This document shows, in pieces, positions 47,630 to 56,602 of a stretch of DNA of 64,000 bases; position 1 is the stretch's first letter, and each line of letters opens with the position of its first letter. The DNA is from Lysobacteraceae bacterium. Its GTDB lineage: Bacteria; Bdellovibrionota; UBA1018; JAGTJX01. Below the pieces are notes generated by a model, which did no database searches, was not told the DNA's origin, and was given only the letters and a program-made list of their open reading frames with translations. A program made the translations under genes and the position numbers. The stretch spans positions 524,358 through 588,357 of the forward strand of contig JAGTJX010000001.1 in assembly GCA_023657465.1 (NCBI GenBank), written 5' to 3'.

Positions 47630-48174
47630 AGGGCTTTGGATTTAGTAGAGATTTTTCTTTGAATTTTAGTCTTATCGGAAAACATTCTTCGAGCCTTAGA
47701 TTCCGTAAACACTACACCGAAAATATCCTTAGTCGAATCCAGTTTCGATACATTCTTACAATACAGCTCAGAGAACCATTTGTGATCGAGTTTGTACTGA
47801 ATGGAAGACTCTAGCAGTCCTTTGTAGAACACAGGTTTTTCTTTCACGAGCATCACATACTTTGGATCAAGTGCGAGACTTGTATGAGTAAGTTTCGCAC
47901 GAGCTGAGATGTCCTTCTTAATCCATAAGTTACAATAGGGTTTATCTGGAATCAGACCTTCATTTGCTGGTTTTAAGAATTGGTAGGCAACGAAGAATTC
48001 TCCTTCAGAAGTGCTCTGAATATTAGCTGGATCTATAGTGAGTGTTGAACTGAGTTTCAAGATGGTTACTACTGGATTTGTCTTAGAGTCTTGCGAGTAG
48101 GACTGTGCAGAGAGGAATAAGCTGATAGCTGCTACGAGTCCTAGTTTAATGACAACTGATGTTTTTGATTCCAT
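47617..48174 (-). CDS. hypothetical exported protein
   Basis: No family recognised. A signal peptide (VIKLGLVAAISLFLSAQSYS, residues 8-27) precedes a 158-residue domain with two cysteines (PYCNLW and ELYCKN) and a basic C-terminus ending KSKALKKG. GGAG lies nine bp before the ATG, and a sigma-54-like promoter about 30 bp upstream (48204-48219) would give a short leader. It is intact, unlike the genes to its right. Position among flagellar genes suggests, but does not show, a role in motility or the periplasm. Confidence 0.75.
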   Translation of the reverse strand: MESKTSVVIKLGLVAAISLFLSAQSYSQDSKTNPVVTILKLSSTLTIDPANIQSTSEGEFFVAYQFLKPANEGLIPDKPYCNLWIKKDISARAKLTHTSLALDPKYVMLVKEKPVFYKGLLESSIQYKLDHKWFSELYCKNVSKLDSTKDIFGVVFTESKARRMFSDKTKIQRKISTKSKALKKG

Positions 48175-48203
48175 AGTGCGGACTCCAATCTCTTGGGGGG
48201 AAT

Positions 48204-48219
48204 AGCAATACGGATGCCA
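48204..48219 (-). promoter_or_regulatory. sigma-54-type promoter of the exported hypothetical gene
   Basis: On the minus strand TGGCATCCGTATTGCT fits the -24/-12 consensus TGGCAC-N5-TTGCT with one mismatch and the strict GG-N10-GC spacing. The predicted start site is some 20 bp before the ATG at 48174. Confidence 0.65.
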
Positions 48220-48349
48220 GGTGATTGGCCTCTATATTTTGTATGGGGTGTGTTTTCTGTGTAGGTCTGTGACAGCTGTATGGATCTTGGACATGTTTTT
48301 TTTGCAGGGTAGGGAGAGATCGTGAGTAGGAATTTAACGACGTTCTGCC

Positions 48350-48366
48350 TGGCATGGGGGATGCAA
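48350..48366 (+). promoter_or_regulatory. sigma-54-like promoter before the broken gene at 48.4 kb
   Basis: TGGCATGGGGGATGCAA keeps the GG-N10-GC spacing, but the -13 position is A instead of T. About 27 bp downstream comes AGGAG and an ATG at 48393. The rest of 48220-48349 shows nothing I can name. Confidence 0.45.
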
Positions 48367-48392
48367 TAGTACTCAGCAGGAGATCAATAATT

Positions 48393-49110
48393 ATGAAAAT
48401 ATAAATCTATTCTTTTTTGCTTATATCAGCCATGAGCGCAAACGTACAGTTTCAGAAAGCAGATACAGTCTCAAAAACAGAAGCTGAAGTTAAGCCAGCT
48501 CCTGAGTCTAAGCCAGCCATTCTTCAAGCTGCTTATACTGTTGGAGGTAGACCACAGCGTGTTCGTTTTTTTGGAGATGCTGAGCTCCTTTCTGAGTGAA
48601 ATGTTGATGGAGCAGATAATGGTGATGATATCTACAGCTCTCACAGAGCTGAATTTAAATCACCTCAATTTAAATCAATCGCAAACGATCCAACTACAAA
48701 AAGGTGGAACAAGTTGTTTTGGTGCTCAATGCAGCATCACATCTAAGGGGCTTTCTGGAAGAGAAGATAATCCATCAGTATATGAATACGATGGTTTAAA
48801 CGTAAATCCTGAATTCATCATGTGCGCAGCTGATGTCCTTCATCAGGTAGAGCGAGTGGGCGATGCAAGACCCGACCTCATCAAGAAAATGGACATTCAA
48901 GAGATCAACATCATCATTAAGCTCGTCACAAAAGTTAAGGCGACAGATTATATTGTTCATCGCGGTGATGTAGCTCAAATTCCAAACGATCCTGCACTTA
49001 ACATTCAAGTTCCACTCTTGATCACAGAGAAAACTTCAACCTGTAAGTTAACGAGTGATCAAGCGCTGTTGAATGCAATGTCATTAATTGCATCTAAAAA
49101 TAAGGACTAG
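48393..49110 (+). pseudogene. broken exported protein gene (stops and a frameshift)
   Basis: After AGGAG, the ATG at 48393 opens a frame that meets TAA at its fourth codon, then continues as a signal-peptide-like stretch (IYSFLLISAMSANVQFQ), meets TGA at 48597, and goes on with coding-like sequence (DGADNGDDIYSSHRAEFK) to an A5 run near 48700. There the reading moves to the +1 frame: GGTSCFGAQCSITSKGLSG, then about 110 residues to the TAA at 49110. The intact product would be about 238 residues. Family unknown. The breaks may be mutation or assembly error (see findings). Confidence 0.6.
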
Positions 49111-49142
49111 AAACAGATTCAAAGGAAGAATAAGATAAACTT

Positions 49143-49343
49143 ATGGTTAAAAAAATATTCGGACTTGTTTTGCTTGTATGCTTCGGTTTTGCAGTTGTCT
49201 CTAGTGCAGCAACGACTCAGATGTCCATGAAGTCAGCGCGGATTGTTTCTTTGGAGCAGTGCCAAGCAAGATTGAAGACGGCTGAGACTCATGTAATCGC
49301 CTCAGATTCCACTCGACCTCTGCTCGAAGCTCAGTGTTGGTGA
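49143..49343 (+). CDS. short exported protein, possibly truncated by frameshift
   Basis: 66 residues starting with a signal peptide (MVKKIFGLVLLVCFGFAVVS) after AAGGAAG. The mature part (SARIVSLEQCQARLKTAETH) is helical. The end looks artificial: directly after the TGA a second small frame (49343-49468, 41 residues, MSLPNLELNVVPTVGAPEVE) starts on the same base, and a third frame gives DELAKLRAQCCSYC. Given the breaks on both sides, this may be the front of a longer gene. Confidence 0.45.
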   Translation: MVKKIFGLVLLVCFGFAVVSSAATTQMSMKSARIVSLEQCQARLKTAETHVIASDSTRPLLEAQCW

Positions 49344-49485
49344 TGAGCTTGCCAAACTTAGAGCTCAATGTTGTTCCTACTGTAGGAGCGCCTGAGGTGG
49401 AGTTCTCTGGAGACTTGCATCTCGTGAAAGCCTCAGAGCAAGAAACTCGGCCAACTCAGCTCAGCTGAATCATTATAACCAAAAC

Positions 49486-50039
49486 TTAAACGTACCTAAA
49501 ATATTCAGAGCGCTTGCTGAACCCAGCCACAACTGTGTAGCTCAATTCAGGGCCAGCTGTGAATCTTCCAATATTCATGTCGTAACCAATCTTGGGGTTG
49601 GAAATATAGATTCGCAGTGGATGAACTAAACTGAGTTGTACCACTTGCAGTGGTTGTTGATCCAGTAGATGTGATTCCCACCATCCCTATTCTCATACCA
49701 GCAACAAGATTTGATAGTTGTCGCCACCCATGACGAGATTGGCTTCACCTCCAAAATAGGATCTTCCATTGCTCGTCGATGATGCATAAGTTGATGCAGA
49801 TCCGTTTGCGGTGGGGAGGGGGGGGCACCTACTCCTGTAGTGAAATAGTTTATACCCAGAGCCAGAAACGGTTTAATTCTGTAAGTGCTTGTAATACCGA
49901 AGGCCATTCCCATACTACTACCTGCAGGAAAACTTGGACCTAGCTGCATTCCAAAATGAAACATGCCCGCCGCATTGGAATTTGGCGTACTGAGATAAAG
50001 CGCTGCTAAAAATGCAAACACTCCCACAACTTTTGACAT
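49486..50039 (-). pseudogene. outer-membrane beta-barrel protein gene with several frameshifts
   Basis: Start ATG at 50039 with AAGGA eight bp upstream. The first frame has a signal peptide (MSKVVGVFAFLAALYLSTPN) and barrel-like sequence (FHFGMQLGPSFPAGSSMGM, ITSTYRIKPFLALGINYF). At a G8/C8 run (49818-49825) the frame changes to SYFGGEANLVMGGDNYQ, then to NLVAGMRIGMVGITSTG and STANLYF, then to NPKIGYDMNIGRFTAGPELS and the stop at 49486. At least three indels. The intact protein would have about 184 residues, the size of a small OmpW/OprF-N-type barrel. Confidence 0.65.
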
Positions 50040-50092
50040 GCTCATGTCCTTTTCGACGCAAGTCACTCATGACTTTAAATTAAAGTATATTC

Positions 50093-50592
50093 CTTGGGAC
50101 TCCTACGACAGGTAGTGAGGGAGAGCTTTCAAATGGGGTATGCGCATACGACCAATCGCCAGCTGATCAACCGCAGCTCTCTACACGAGTAAACGAGAAG
50201 CAAGACTCAACGAAAAAGGATTTCAAGCAAGCTTTCCAAGATCAGACCAAGAAAGATCAGAATTCCGATGAGAATTTGACGGAAAGAGCAGAAGCAGAAA
50301 AAAATGCAAGAAGCTCTAGAAGAGTTTGCCATGAACAATACCTTGCGCGCTCAAGCAGAAGGATCGGGTCCTGGACTCAAGGTCATCTTAAAAGATGGCA
50401 CGGGTGCTTGTGATCAGGCAGATGACGGGTGAAGAGTTCTTAAAGCTCAGAGAGCAAGCTAAGGGCGATGTTCTCGCTCGCGGAAAAATTCTAGATCAAA
50501 AGTTTCTAAACAAAAGGTATTCTGAAATGAATCGTGAAACTATACGCATTCTCAGATCTTCATATTTCTACACCTGGGGATTCAGTCTATGA
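50093..50592 (+). pseudogene. broken gene, hydrophilic protein of unknown family
   Basis: Three frames carry consecutive coding-like segments: LSTRVNEKQDSTKKDFKQAF up to an A7 run (50298-50304), then MQEALEEFAMNNTLRAQAEG to LKVILKDGTG, then VLVIRQMTGEEFLKLREQAK to GKILDQKFLNKRYSEMNRE. The joined product would be a soluble, charged protein of about 150 residues lying between the flagellins and fliD. I cannot name it. The 5' end is not clear: no start codon with a Shine-Dalgarno was found. Confidence 0.5.
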
Positions 50593-51284
50593 ATCACTCT
50601 GTGACATCATTCGTGGTCTCCCTAAACCTGGAGACACACTCGTATTTGCTGGAGATATTTTTGACTTATTCATTGGAACGGTTGATTTTTTTTTGATGAT
50701 CAATACACTGAGTTTTTTCTCTCTGTAGAATCCTGTGTGAAGCGAGGTAGTATCGGTTTATTACATACAGGGAAATCATGATTTTCAGATGGATGATCGG
50801 CTTTAAAAGTCTCGGAGTAAAAGTTTCTGAGCCTGATTTGTCTCTCACTGTAAGTGATAAGAAGTTTTATATCGCCTCACGGCCGATTTGGTTGATCAGT
50901 CTGACTATGGATATTTGATTTTAAGAAAAGCATTTAGAAGTTCGACCTTCAAATCCGTGACAAAAATTGGTTTCGAGTTCACTTCTAGATCAACTGGGGA
51001 AGAAAATCAGTCAGGCGTCAAGAATCAAACACCCAGTAAGGGTGGATCTCAGGGTGAGAGAAAAATTCAGGTCGTTTGCAATTAAGAAGCTTCAATTCTG
51101 GGATATGACTTCGTGATCCCTAGGACACTGTCATGATCTTGACGAAATGACGCTCGAAGGTGAGCAAGGATTAGGTCACTATATCAATATGGGATACCCC
51201 AAAACCCATGGGAAATATTTGACTTGGGAACCAGGATTTACCCTCATTGAGAGGGCAGATTTACCGATTGGCAAACTAGAGTAA
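50534..51284 (+). pseudogene. LpxH-like metallophosphoesterase gene with at least five frameshifts
   Basis: Read across frames the segment gives, in the right order, the calcineurin-type motifs of UDP-2,3-diacylglucosamine pyrophosphatase relatives: YAFSDLHIS, DTLVFAGDIFDLFIG, then after a T9 run (50686-50694) DDQYTEFFLSVESCVKRG, then YYIQGNHDFQMDD, then VKVSEPDLSLTVSDKKFYIA, then DLVDQSDYGYLILRKAF, and finally GHCHDLDEMTLEGEQGLGHY to the stop at 51284. About 250 codons, GTG start at 50534. Such enzymes make lipid X in lipid A synthesis. As written in this sequence, no functional protein can be made. Confidence 0.75.
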
Positions 51285-51312
51285 ACACCGCATAATATTC
51301 AATGTAAGTGTA

Positions 51313-51333
51313 GAAATTCCATGAAGGAATTTC
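51313..51333. terminator. hairpin before fliD
   Basis: GAAATTCC / GGAATTTC, a perfect 8-bp stem with a 5-nt loop, followed by GTTTTAATT. It could end the transcript from the broken LpxH-like gene or form a hairpin in the fliD leader. Confidence 0.45.
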
Positions 51334-51366
51334 GTTTTAATTATTGCCAGGAAGGCGGTAGAAACT

Positions 51367-52767
51367 TTGGGTTTACGGTTTGACCCCATGGGTGGTGGTC
51401 AATTCAAAAACGCACTCAAGCAAATCCTTGAAACGGAACAGCAGCCCATTAAGCAATTGGAGCAACGCAAGCAACTCCAAGAAGCAAAAATGAAATTGTT
51501 CCAAGAGTTCAAAGGAAGATTCTCCGGTCTCGATCGAGCACTGGGTGAAGTGAGTGACTTTAAAAAATTCAGAGAATTGAAAGTAGAGTTAGGCGACGGC
51601 ACAAACATGGTCGACGTCTCTCTCAATAAAGAAGTAGCACAACCTGGTACGTATAAGCTCGAAGTGACTGAACTCGCTCGCAAGTCATCGATGATGTCTA
51701 ACTCCTTCAAAGATCCAGCAGCAAAAAACTTAGGAATGGGTTACGTCGTATTTGATACCCCCAATGGAAGCTTCGAAGTTTTTGTCGATGAAAAAAACGC
51801 GAGTCTCTATGGTGTCGCTCAGCTCATCAATCAAAGCCCTAATGCTCCTGTAAGAGCCTCAGTGATCAAAGACTCTTCTGATGTAGACGCACCTTATAAA
51901 CTTATAGTTTCCGCTAAGAAAGATGGCTCAAACGAGCAAGTTACTTTTCCAGAGTTTTACTTCTTAGATGGTGATGAAGATTTTTATATTGATGATGATC
52001 GAGAAGGTCAAAACGCTAAGCTGATGATTGATGATTTTCCAATTGAGCAAGATTCAAATGACATAGCTGAGTTTTTGCCTGGAGTGAGTTTGAAGCTAAA
52101 ATCAGCTCGTCCTGGACAGCCTTTCACACTCAAGATCGGTGAAGACACTAAAAAAATGTCCGGCAAAATAAAGTCCATCGTCGATGAAGTGAACAAGGTA
52201 CTTGAGTTCATTAATAAGCAAAACCAAGTCGATGATAAGACGGATACAAAAACTACTTTTGCTGGAGATACTGGACTTCAAACGATTGAATATCGTCTAA
52301 GAAATCTCATGCATGAAGGATTTGGCGTTCTTGATCCAGATACAGAAGCATATCGAATCATTCACATGAATCAATTAGGAGTGGAGTTTGATAAAAAAGG
52401 CGCACTGACTTTCAACGAAGAAAAATTCAATGCTGTAATCGAGAAAGACTATGAAGGTGCGACTCAAGCAATCTCTGGAGAAGCAGGCTTTGCTACTCAA
52501 TTGAAGGCTGTCATGAGTGGGTACACTCGCACGGGTAATGGTTTGCTTGCTCTCAGAGAAAAATCATTAAGAGAGCGAATCAATGGAATTGATACACAGA
52601 TTTCAAACGCTCAGAGGCAGTACGATAAGAAAGCACAAAGTCTTACAGACAAATTTTCTAGACTTCAGGGGTCTTTATCACAACTTCAGCGCCAGCAGCA
52701 GAGTTTATCTGCCCTGGGTGGGGGCGGCGGTGGCGGTAATTTGGTTTCACAATTGTTAGGGGGATGA
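51367..52767 (+). CDS. fliD: flagellar filament cap protein FliD (HAP2)
   Basis: 466 residues with the FliD layout: N-terminal coiled region (LKQILETEQQPIKQLEQRKQ), FliD_N (GTYKLEVTELARKSSMMS), a middle insertion domain, FliD_C (GLQTIEYRLRNLM, MNQLGVEFDKKGALTFNEEK) and a C-terminal helix with QRQYDKKAQSLTDKFSRLQG. It caps the filament and folds flagellin. A TTG start at 51367 follows GGAAGGCGG; a TTG next to an error-prone stretch could itself be a miscalled ATG. It leads the operon fliD-fliS-fliT-like-TPR and onward; no sigma-28 site was seen in the short leader. Confidence 0.93.
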   Translation: MGLRFDPMGGGQFKNALKQILETEQQPIKQLEQRKQLQEAKMKLFQEFKGRFSGLDRALGEVSDFKKFRELKVELGDGTNMVDVSLNKEVAQPGTYKLEVTELARKSSMMSNSFKDPAAKNLGMGYVVFDTPNGSFEVFVDEKNASLYGVAQLINQSPNAPVRASVIKDSSDVDAPYKLIVSAKKDGSNEQVTFPEFYFLDGDEDFYIDDDREGQNAKLMIDDFPIEQDSNDIAEFLPGVSLKLKSARPGQPFTLKIGEDTKKMSGKIKSIVDEVNKVLEFINKQNQVDDKTDTKTTFAGDTGLQTIEYRLRNLMHEGFGVLDPDTEAYRIIHMNQLGVEFDKKGALTFNEEKFNAVIEKDYEGATQAISGEAGFATQLKAVMSGYTRTGNGLLALREKSLRERINGIDTQISNAQRQYDKKAQSLTDKFSRLQGSLSQLQRQQQSLSALGGGGGGGNLVSQLLGG

Positions 52768-52773
52768 TGAATC

Positions 52774-53154
52774 GTGTCGCATAATACATATAAACAAACA
52801 GCAGTGACTACAGCGAGTAGAGGCCAAATCTTATTGATGCTTTATGAAGCAGCAATTCGAAACACAAAGAAGGCTATGGAGTCGATCGAGAAGAACGACA
52901 TGACTGCAAAAGGGAATGCAATCGGCAAGGTTCACGACATCGTCAATGAATTGGCGAATACATTAGATCACAAAGTCGCAGGAAACATTGCGACTGACTT
53001 AGAGAGGCTCTACAATTTTATGGTAGAGCAGTTGCTGAAGGCGAATTTGGAGAATTCCAAAGATGCTTTGCAGCAGGTTCTTAAGCTCCTCGAGACGCTT
53101 TATTCCGGATGGAAAGTGGCAGTCGAAGAGTTTAATAAAACTGGCGGAAAATAA
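52774..53154 (+). CDS. fliS: flagellin export chaperone FliS
   Basis: 126 residues, all helical: NTYKQTAVTTASRGQILLML matches the FliS start (Y-x-x-x-x-V-x-T-A-S-x-x-x-L-I-x-M-L-Y), and LYNFMVEQLLKANLENSKDA the third helix. FliS holds flagellin C-termini unfolded in the cytoplasm before export. GTG start, six bp after fliD. The two flagellins upstream are its expected clients. Confidence 0.94.
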   Translation: MSHNTYKQTAVTTASRGQILLMLYEAAIRNTKKAMESIEKNDMTAKGNAIGKVHDIVNELANTLDHKVAGNIATDLERLYNFMVEQLLKANLENSKDALQQVLKLLETLYSGWKVAVEEFNKTGGK

Positions 53155-53157
53155 AGC

Positions 53158-53556
53158 ATGAAGCTTTTGGCATTACTCCGATCCAAGAATCGGGCGCTTT
53201 CTAGACTCATTGAGTTGACTAGCGCGCTTGTACTGAGGTTGCAGTCATCTGACTGGAACATCTTGAGTGAGATGCTTGACTCCAGAGAGTCAATGGTCAA
53301 AGCGTTAGAATTGTTTAATCGAGATATCGAGAGATTGTCCCAAACGGATTTGGAGATTGAGCTCATGGATTTAAATACTAAAAAGAAGGCGATCGAACTC
53401 ATTTCAACCTCAGAAGAAATGAAAATTAAGCTTCGTGAGCTTGATGATGTTCTGGTGAATCTTCTCGAAAAAGAACAACTCGAAACACAAAAAGAAATTT
53501 CAAAAAATAAAACATTTTCTCAAACCGTATCAAAATTTAAGAGTAGTGCAAGATGA
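53158..53556 (+). CDS. FliT-like helical protein after fliS
   Basis: 132 residues, almost entirely helical with heptad leucines (LIELTSALVLRLQSSDWNIL, SREEM-like segment SRESMVKALELF). In many flagellar operons the gene after fliS is fliT, a FliD chaperone of similar size and character, and the sequence fits this loosely (a bis-(5'-N)-like W-x-x-L-S-x-x-L-x-x-R-E pattern is typical of FliT/FlgN). The name is inferred from position and shape, so no symbol is given. ATGA overlap with the TPR gene. Confidence 0.65.
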   Translation: MKLLALLRSKNRALSRLIELTSALVLRLQSSDWNILSEMLDSRESMVKALELFNRDIERLSQTDLEIELMDLNTKKKAIELISTSEEMKIKLRELDDVLVNLLEKEQLETQKEISKNKTFSQTVSKFKSSAR

Positions 53557-54659
53557 GTGACGAATTAAGTCCGTTCATAAAAGATTTGCTTGAGAAGAGC
53601 CTCGAAAAAAGAGGAGTGGATATCATCGACTTCCTTTCTTTTTCAGCAACTCAAGACCCTCTCATTCATCAACGTGTACTGAGTGAAACTCAGTTCATTC
53701 CCGGAGTCGATTATTACTGGGTGGGAGTGAGGAAGCATTCAGCTGTTGCTTCACTAGATACTCCAGGTTCACTTGCTACTCCTGAAGAACAAATCTATGT
53801 AGGCAAAGGCAAACTCAATGCTGACTATCTTGAGAAGAATGCACGACTCCTCATTAAAGCTGGAGATATCGCGCTTGCAAAAAATATATATCAATCGCTC
53901 ATTCAATCAGGCGAGAAGATTGCGTCAGCACTTCTTGGACTCGCTATTTGTAACGAGCGAGAAGGTAGGGTGCCTGAGGCTATTAGCCAACTCGAAGAGT
54001 CTATTGCATATCAGCCCAGTCTCATTGCTTATCAGAAGTTAGTGAAGCTCTACATCGCTCAGAATCAAGAGCGGAATGCGGTATCCACTATCGAGCGCGC
54101 ACTTTTCTTAAGAGACTTAGACGATGGATCGCGTGCAGAGTTTCATCAAGTCGGTGGCAACTGCTATCTTCGAAAAGAAGAGTATTCTAAGGCTGAAGGA
54201 CATTATCTTAAGGCACTCTCATTCAGACCTAATCTCGATGAAGTGAGATCGAATCTGGGTACTGCCTATTTGAAACAAGAGCGATTCGCAGATGCTAAGC
54301 GTTCGTTTCAAGATGCATTAGCGGCCAATATCAATAACGAGAAAGCATGGGTTGGCCTAGGTACTTGTTATGAATATGAGAAAGATCCAGCCAAGTCACA
54401 TGATTGCTACGTCAAGGCTCTACAGCTTGATGCTCACGATGTTCTAGCGCTCTTCAAGCTCACTAGAGTGAGCATTGAGATCAAGAAATTTAGTTTCGCT
54501 GAGAAGCATCTGAAGGAATATGCAGATTCGTCACCGGTGAGTGTTTCATTACTTTACACACTTGCAGTGATTCAACTTCAACAGTCTAAACTTGCAGATG
54601 CAAGAGAGACTTTATTCAAGATTATTTCGATACAGCCCGCATCACAAGCCAACAAATGA
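53553..54659 (+). CDS. TPR-repeat protein in the fliD operon
   Basis: 368 residues. The first 90 are not repeats; from about residue 90 there are seven to eight TPR units, for example LNADYLEKNARLLIKAGDIA, NLDEVRSNLGTAYLKQERFA and NEKAWVGLGTCYEYEKDPAK. No signal peptide, so it should be cytoplasmic. Between fliS/fliT-like and a glycosyltransferase-like gene, it may be a scaffold for flagellin handling or modification, in analogy to TPR/glycosyltransferase neighbours in other flagellar islands; this is inference. Confidence 0.8.
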   Translation: MSDELSPFIKDLLEKSLEKRGVDIIDFLSFSATQDPLIHQRVLSETQFIPGVDYYWVGVRKHSAVASLDTPGSLATPEEQIYVGKGKLNADYLEKNARLLIKAGDIALAKNIYQSLIQSGEKIASALLGLAICNEREGRVPEAISQLEESIAYQPSLIAYQKLVKLYIAQNQERNAVSTIERALFLRDLDDGSRAEFHQVGGNCYLRKEEYSKAEGHYLKALSFRPNLDEVRSNLGTAYLKQERFADAKRSFQDALAANINNEKAWVGLGTCYEYEKDPAKSHDCYVKALQLDAHDVLALFKLTRVSIEIKKFSFAEKHLKEYADSSPVSVSLLYTLAVIQLQQSKLADARETLFKIISIQPASQANK

Positions 54660-54695
54660 ATTGTTGGGACAAATTCAAGGTCATGGAGGAAGAGA

Positions 54696-54836
54696 ATGGG
54701 CGTCAACGAAAAGTTATTAAAAGGTAAGTTGGTTGATAAGCCGAACGAAGAGAAACTTCCTATTGAGGAAATTCTCAGGCTCATTGCCATTTCGATAGAA
54801 CAAGAAGCAGCCGAGGCCAAAAAAAATGGATCGTAA
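54696..54836 (+). CDS. 46-residue conserved-looking small protein
   Basis: A strong GGAGGAAG stands seven bp before the ATG. The peptide starts MGVNEKLLKGKLVDKPNEEK and continues with a single acidic amphipathic helix (PIEEILRLIAISIEQEAAEA) to KKNGS. The stop lies inside the next gene (11-bp overlap), the same tight packing as the rest of this operon, which argues for real translation. Function unknown; possibly a small partner of the TPR or glycosyltransferase protein. Confidence 0.7.
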   Translation: MGVNEKLLKGKLVDKPNEEKLPIEEILRLIAISIEQEAAEAKKNGS

Positions 54837-56478
54837 ATACCGTTGCTTAGTTGTTCAGTTAGGAACTGGCGCACAAGTCGTGCAATCACTCATGGCTCTT
54901 AAGGCTGTACAACAGCTCTACCCACAAGTGGAATATCATTTTCTTGTAGATGACTCTCATGCAGATGCTCCACTTGCGATTTCTTGGCTAAGCCAAGTTC
55001 ACCTTTTCCCTAAGAAAGATTTTCTTGCTGAGAAGGATCGAAGAGTTGCTCAGATAGCTCGTTGGCTCTCTCCATTTGCAGATCAGGGATGGGATTTTGT
55101 TTTCAATTGGTCGACGACAGAGACTTCTTCTTACCTCACGACGATTATTCCTTCTCTCATCAAGTACGGACTGATGAGGAACAAAGACCTCACAAGTTTC
55201 ATGCCAGATGGATGGACTCAGTACCGAGTAGGGGTAGTGAATGAGAATGCTTCTCAGAATATTCACCTCACGGATCTTCTCACCACACAGATGCTCACCG
55301 CATTCCAGATTCACTTAGGGGATCCAGAGAATGCAGGAAACCAAGTCGTCACTTCTAAGAACTTTTTTGATTCCATTGCGAATCTCTCCAGAGTTGAATC
55401 TCAGATCACTGTTCAGATTGATGGTTATGAGAAGGAATTAGCGAAGTTCTCTCGCTATGTTCTTCAGAAAGATCCAGCTCTCACCATAAGAATTTTGAGC
55501 CGTAATGATTCCATAGAAGTAGAAGAACAGTTCTTCGAAGATCTTCTTTCGAGTTCTTTCGATGGAACTCTTCTTGAGCGTGTACAGTTTAAGCGCAAGA
55601 CTTCGGACTTCGATCGTTTAAGCCAAGAGTTGAGCTCAGCTGAGTGGCTAATTTCAGGAGACCCAGAGGGTGTACAGATTGCAAGTGTGTTGGGAACCCG
55701 ATGCTTGTTCATTGCAGGTTCACTCCCAGGACTCTATCGTAATGGACCTTATGGCAATGGACATTGGATCATTCAATCCAATGAGCCAATCACTGGAGCA
55801 GATATCTATTCTGCATTTTCATATATTTTAGAACCAAGTGCAGAAGCTAAGTCTCAGTTTGAAAATATCAATCTCATGTCCTCATCTGTCCGCTCGCCTG
55901 ATATGGGTGGCGGAGCTACATATCAGTCCGTGAACCGTGGAGCACTGACCACTCAAGCGTGGTTCTCTAAGACTTGTGGACAGATTGCACGTCAGTGGTA
56001 CTGCGGATGGACTCCTCCGATGGATCAAGAGTTCAACCGTGAACAACTCTCGCCGGAGTTGGTGAAGGAACTCCGTGAGTCTGCAGATAGTCTCAAGGTT
56101 CTCTCGCAGATTTATGATGAAGCTTACCGTACAGCAGGAAGACTGCAGCAGAAGTCTCAGCGCTTGAAGTCTGAGAAGCTCATGAGTTTGGAAGAGCGAG
56201 ATCAGATCCAGAAGTTGGGTGCGAAGCTGAAGGAACTTGATATGCTTTCAGATCGAATGGGCAGAGTGAAGCCTATGCTCACGATCTTTCCGAACATGCT
56301 CAAAGTGATGATGCATAACGTGCAAGGTACGACGATTTCACAGATGGCTATCGAGGCACAAGAAAACTACAAGATGCTTCAAGACGGAGCGAAGACCATG
56401 AGTGATATGGTCGCGCACGCACTGAGTTTGTCGAAGCCTGTGGCTGTGAAGACAAGACCACTGACGTTGGTGAAGTAG
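54826..56478 (+). CDS. glycosyltransferase-9-like protein at the end of the flagellar operon
   Basis: 550 residues. The first 330 resemble heptosyltransferase (GT9) folds: LVVQLGTGAQVVQSLMALKA at the N-terminus, WDFVFNWSTTETSSYLTTII, and a C-terminal sugar-nucleotide region (EWLISGDPEGVQIASVLGTR then CLFIAGSLPGLYRNGPYGNG) like the GNDTG/H-P-A pattern of the family. Residues 380-550 are a separate helical region. No LPS core genes are near, and it is fused by overlap to the fliD operon, so a role in flagellin glycosylation is plausible but not shown. Confidence 0.72.
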   Translation: MDRKYRCLVVQLGTGAQVVQSLMALKAVQQLYPQVEYHFLVDDSHADAPLAISWLSQVHLFPKKDFLAEKDRRVAQIARWLSPFADQGWDFVFNWSTTETSSYLTTIIPSLIKYGLMRNKDLTSFMPDGWTQYRVGVVNENASQNIHLTDLLTTQMLTAFQIHLGDPENAGNQVVTSKNFFDSIANLSRVESQITVQIDGYEKELAKFSRYVLQKDPALTIRILSRNDSIEVEEQFFEDLLSSSFDGTLLERVQFKRKTSDFDRLSQELSSAEWLISGDPEGVQIASVLGTRCLFIAGSLPGLYRNGPYGNGHWIIQSNEPITGADIYSAFSYILEPSAEAKSQFENINLMSSSVRSPDMGGGATYQSVNRGALTTQAWFSKTCGQIARQWYCGWTPPMDQEFNREQLSPELVKELRESADSLKVLSQIYDEAYRTAGRLQQKSQRLKSEKLMSLEERDQIQKLGAKLKELDMLSDRMGRVKPMLTIFPNMLKVMMHNVQGTTISQMAIEAQENYKMLQDGAKTMSDMVAHALSLSKPVAVKTRPLTLVK

Positions 56479-56602
56479 TACAAAATTTATACTAGTAGTT
56501 CAATTGCTGAACCACTTTCAGACTTCTAATCAAACTTATCCAACTGCTACATAGGCATAGTTATTGCTTTTGGGATTTGTAACCAAACTGAGCAGAGTAG
56601 AT

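Noticed and set aside
48541-49110. Intact 189-residue gene in the +1 frame
   Set aside because: Its first 50 residues are low-complexity out-of-frame sequence; coding-like sequence up to about 48700 lies in another frame, so it is treated as part of a broken gene.
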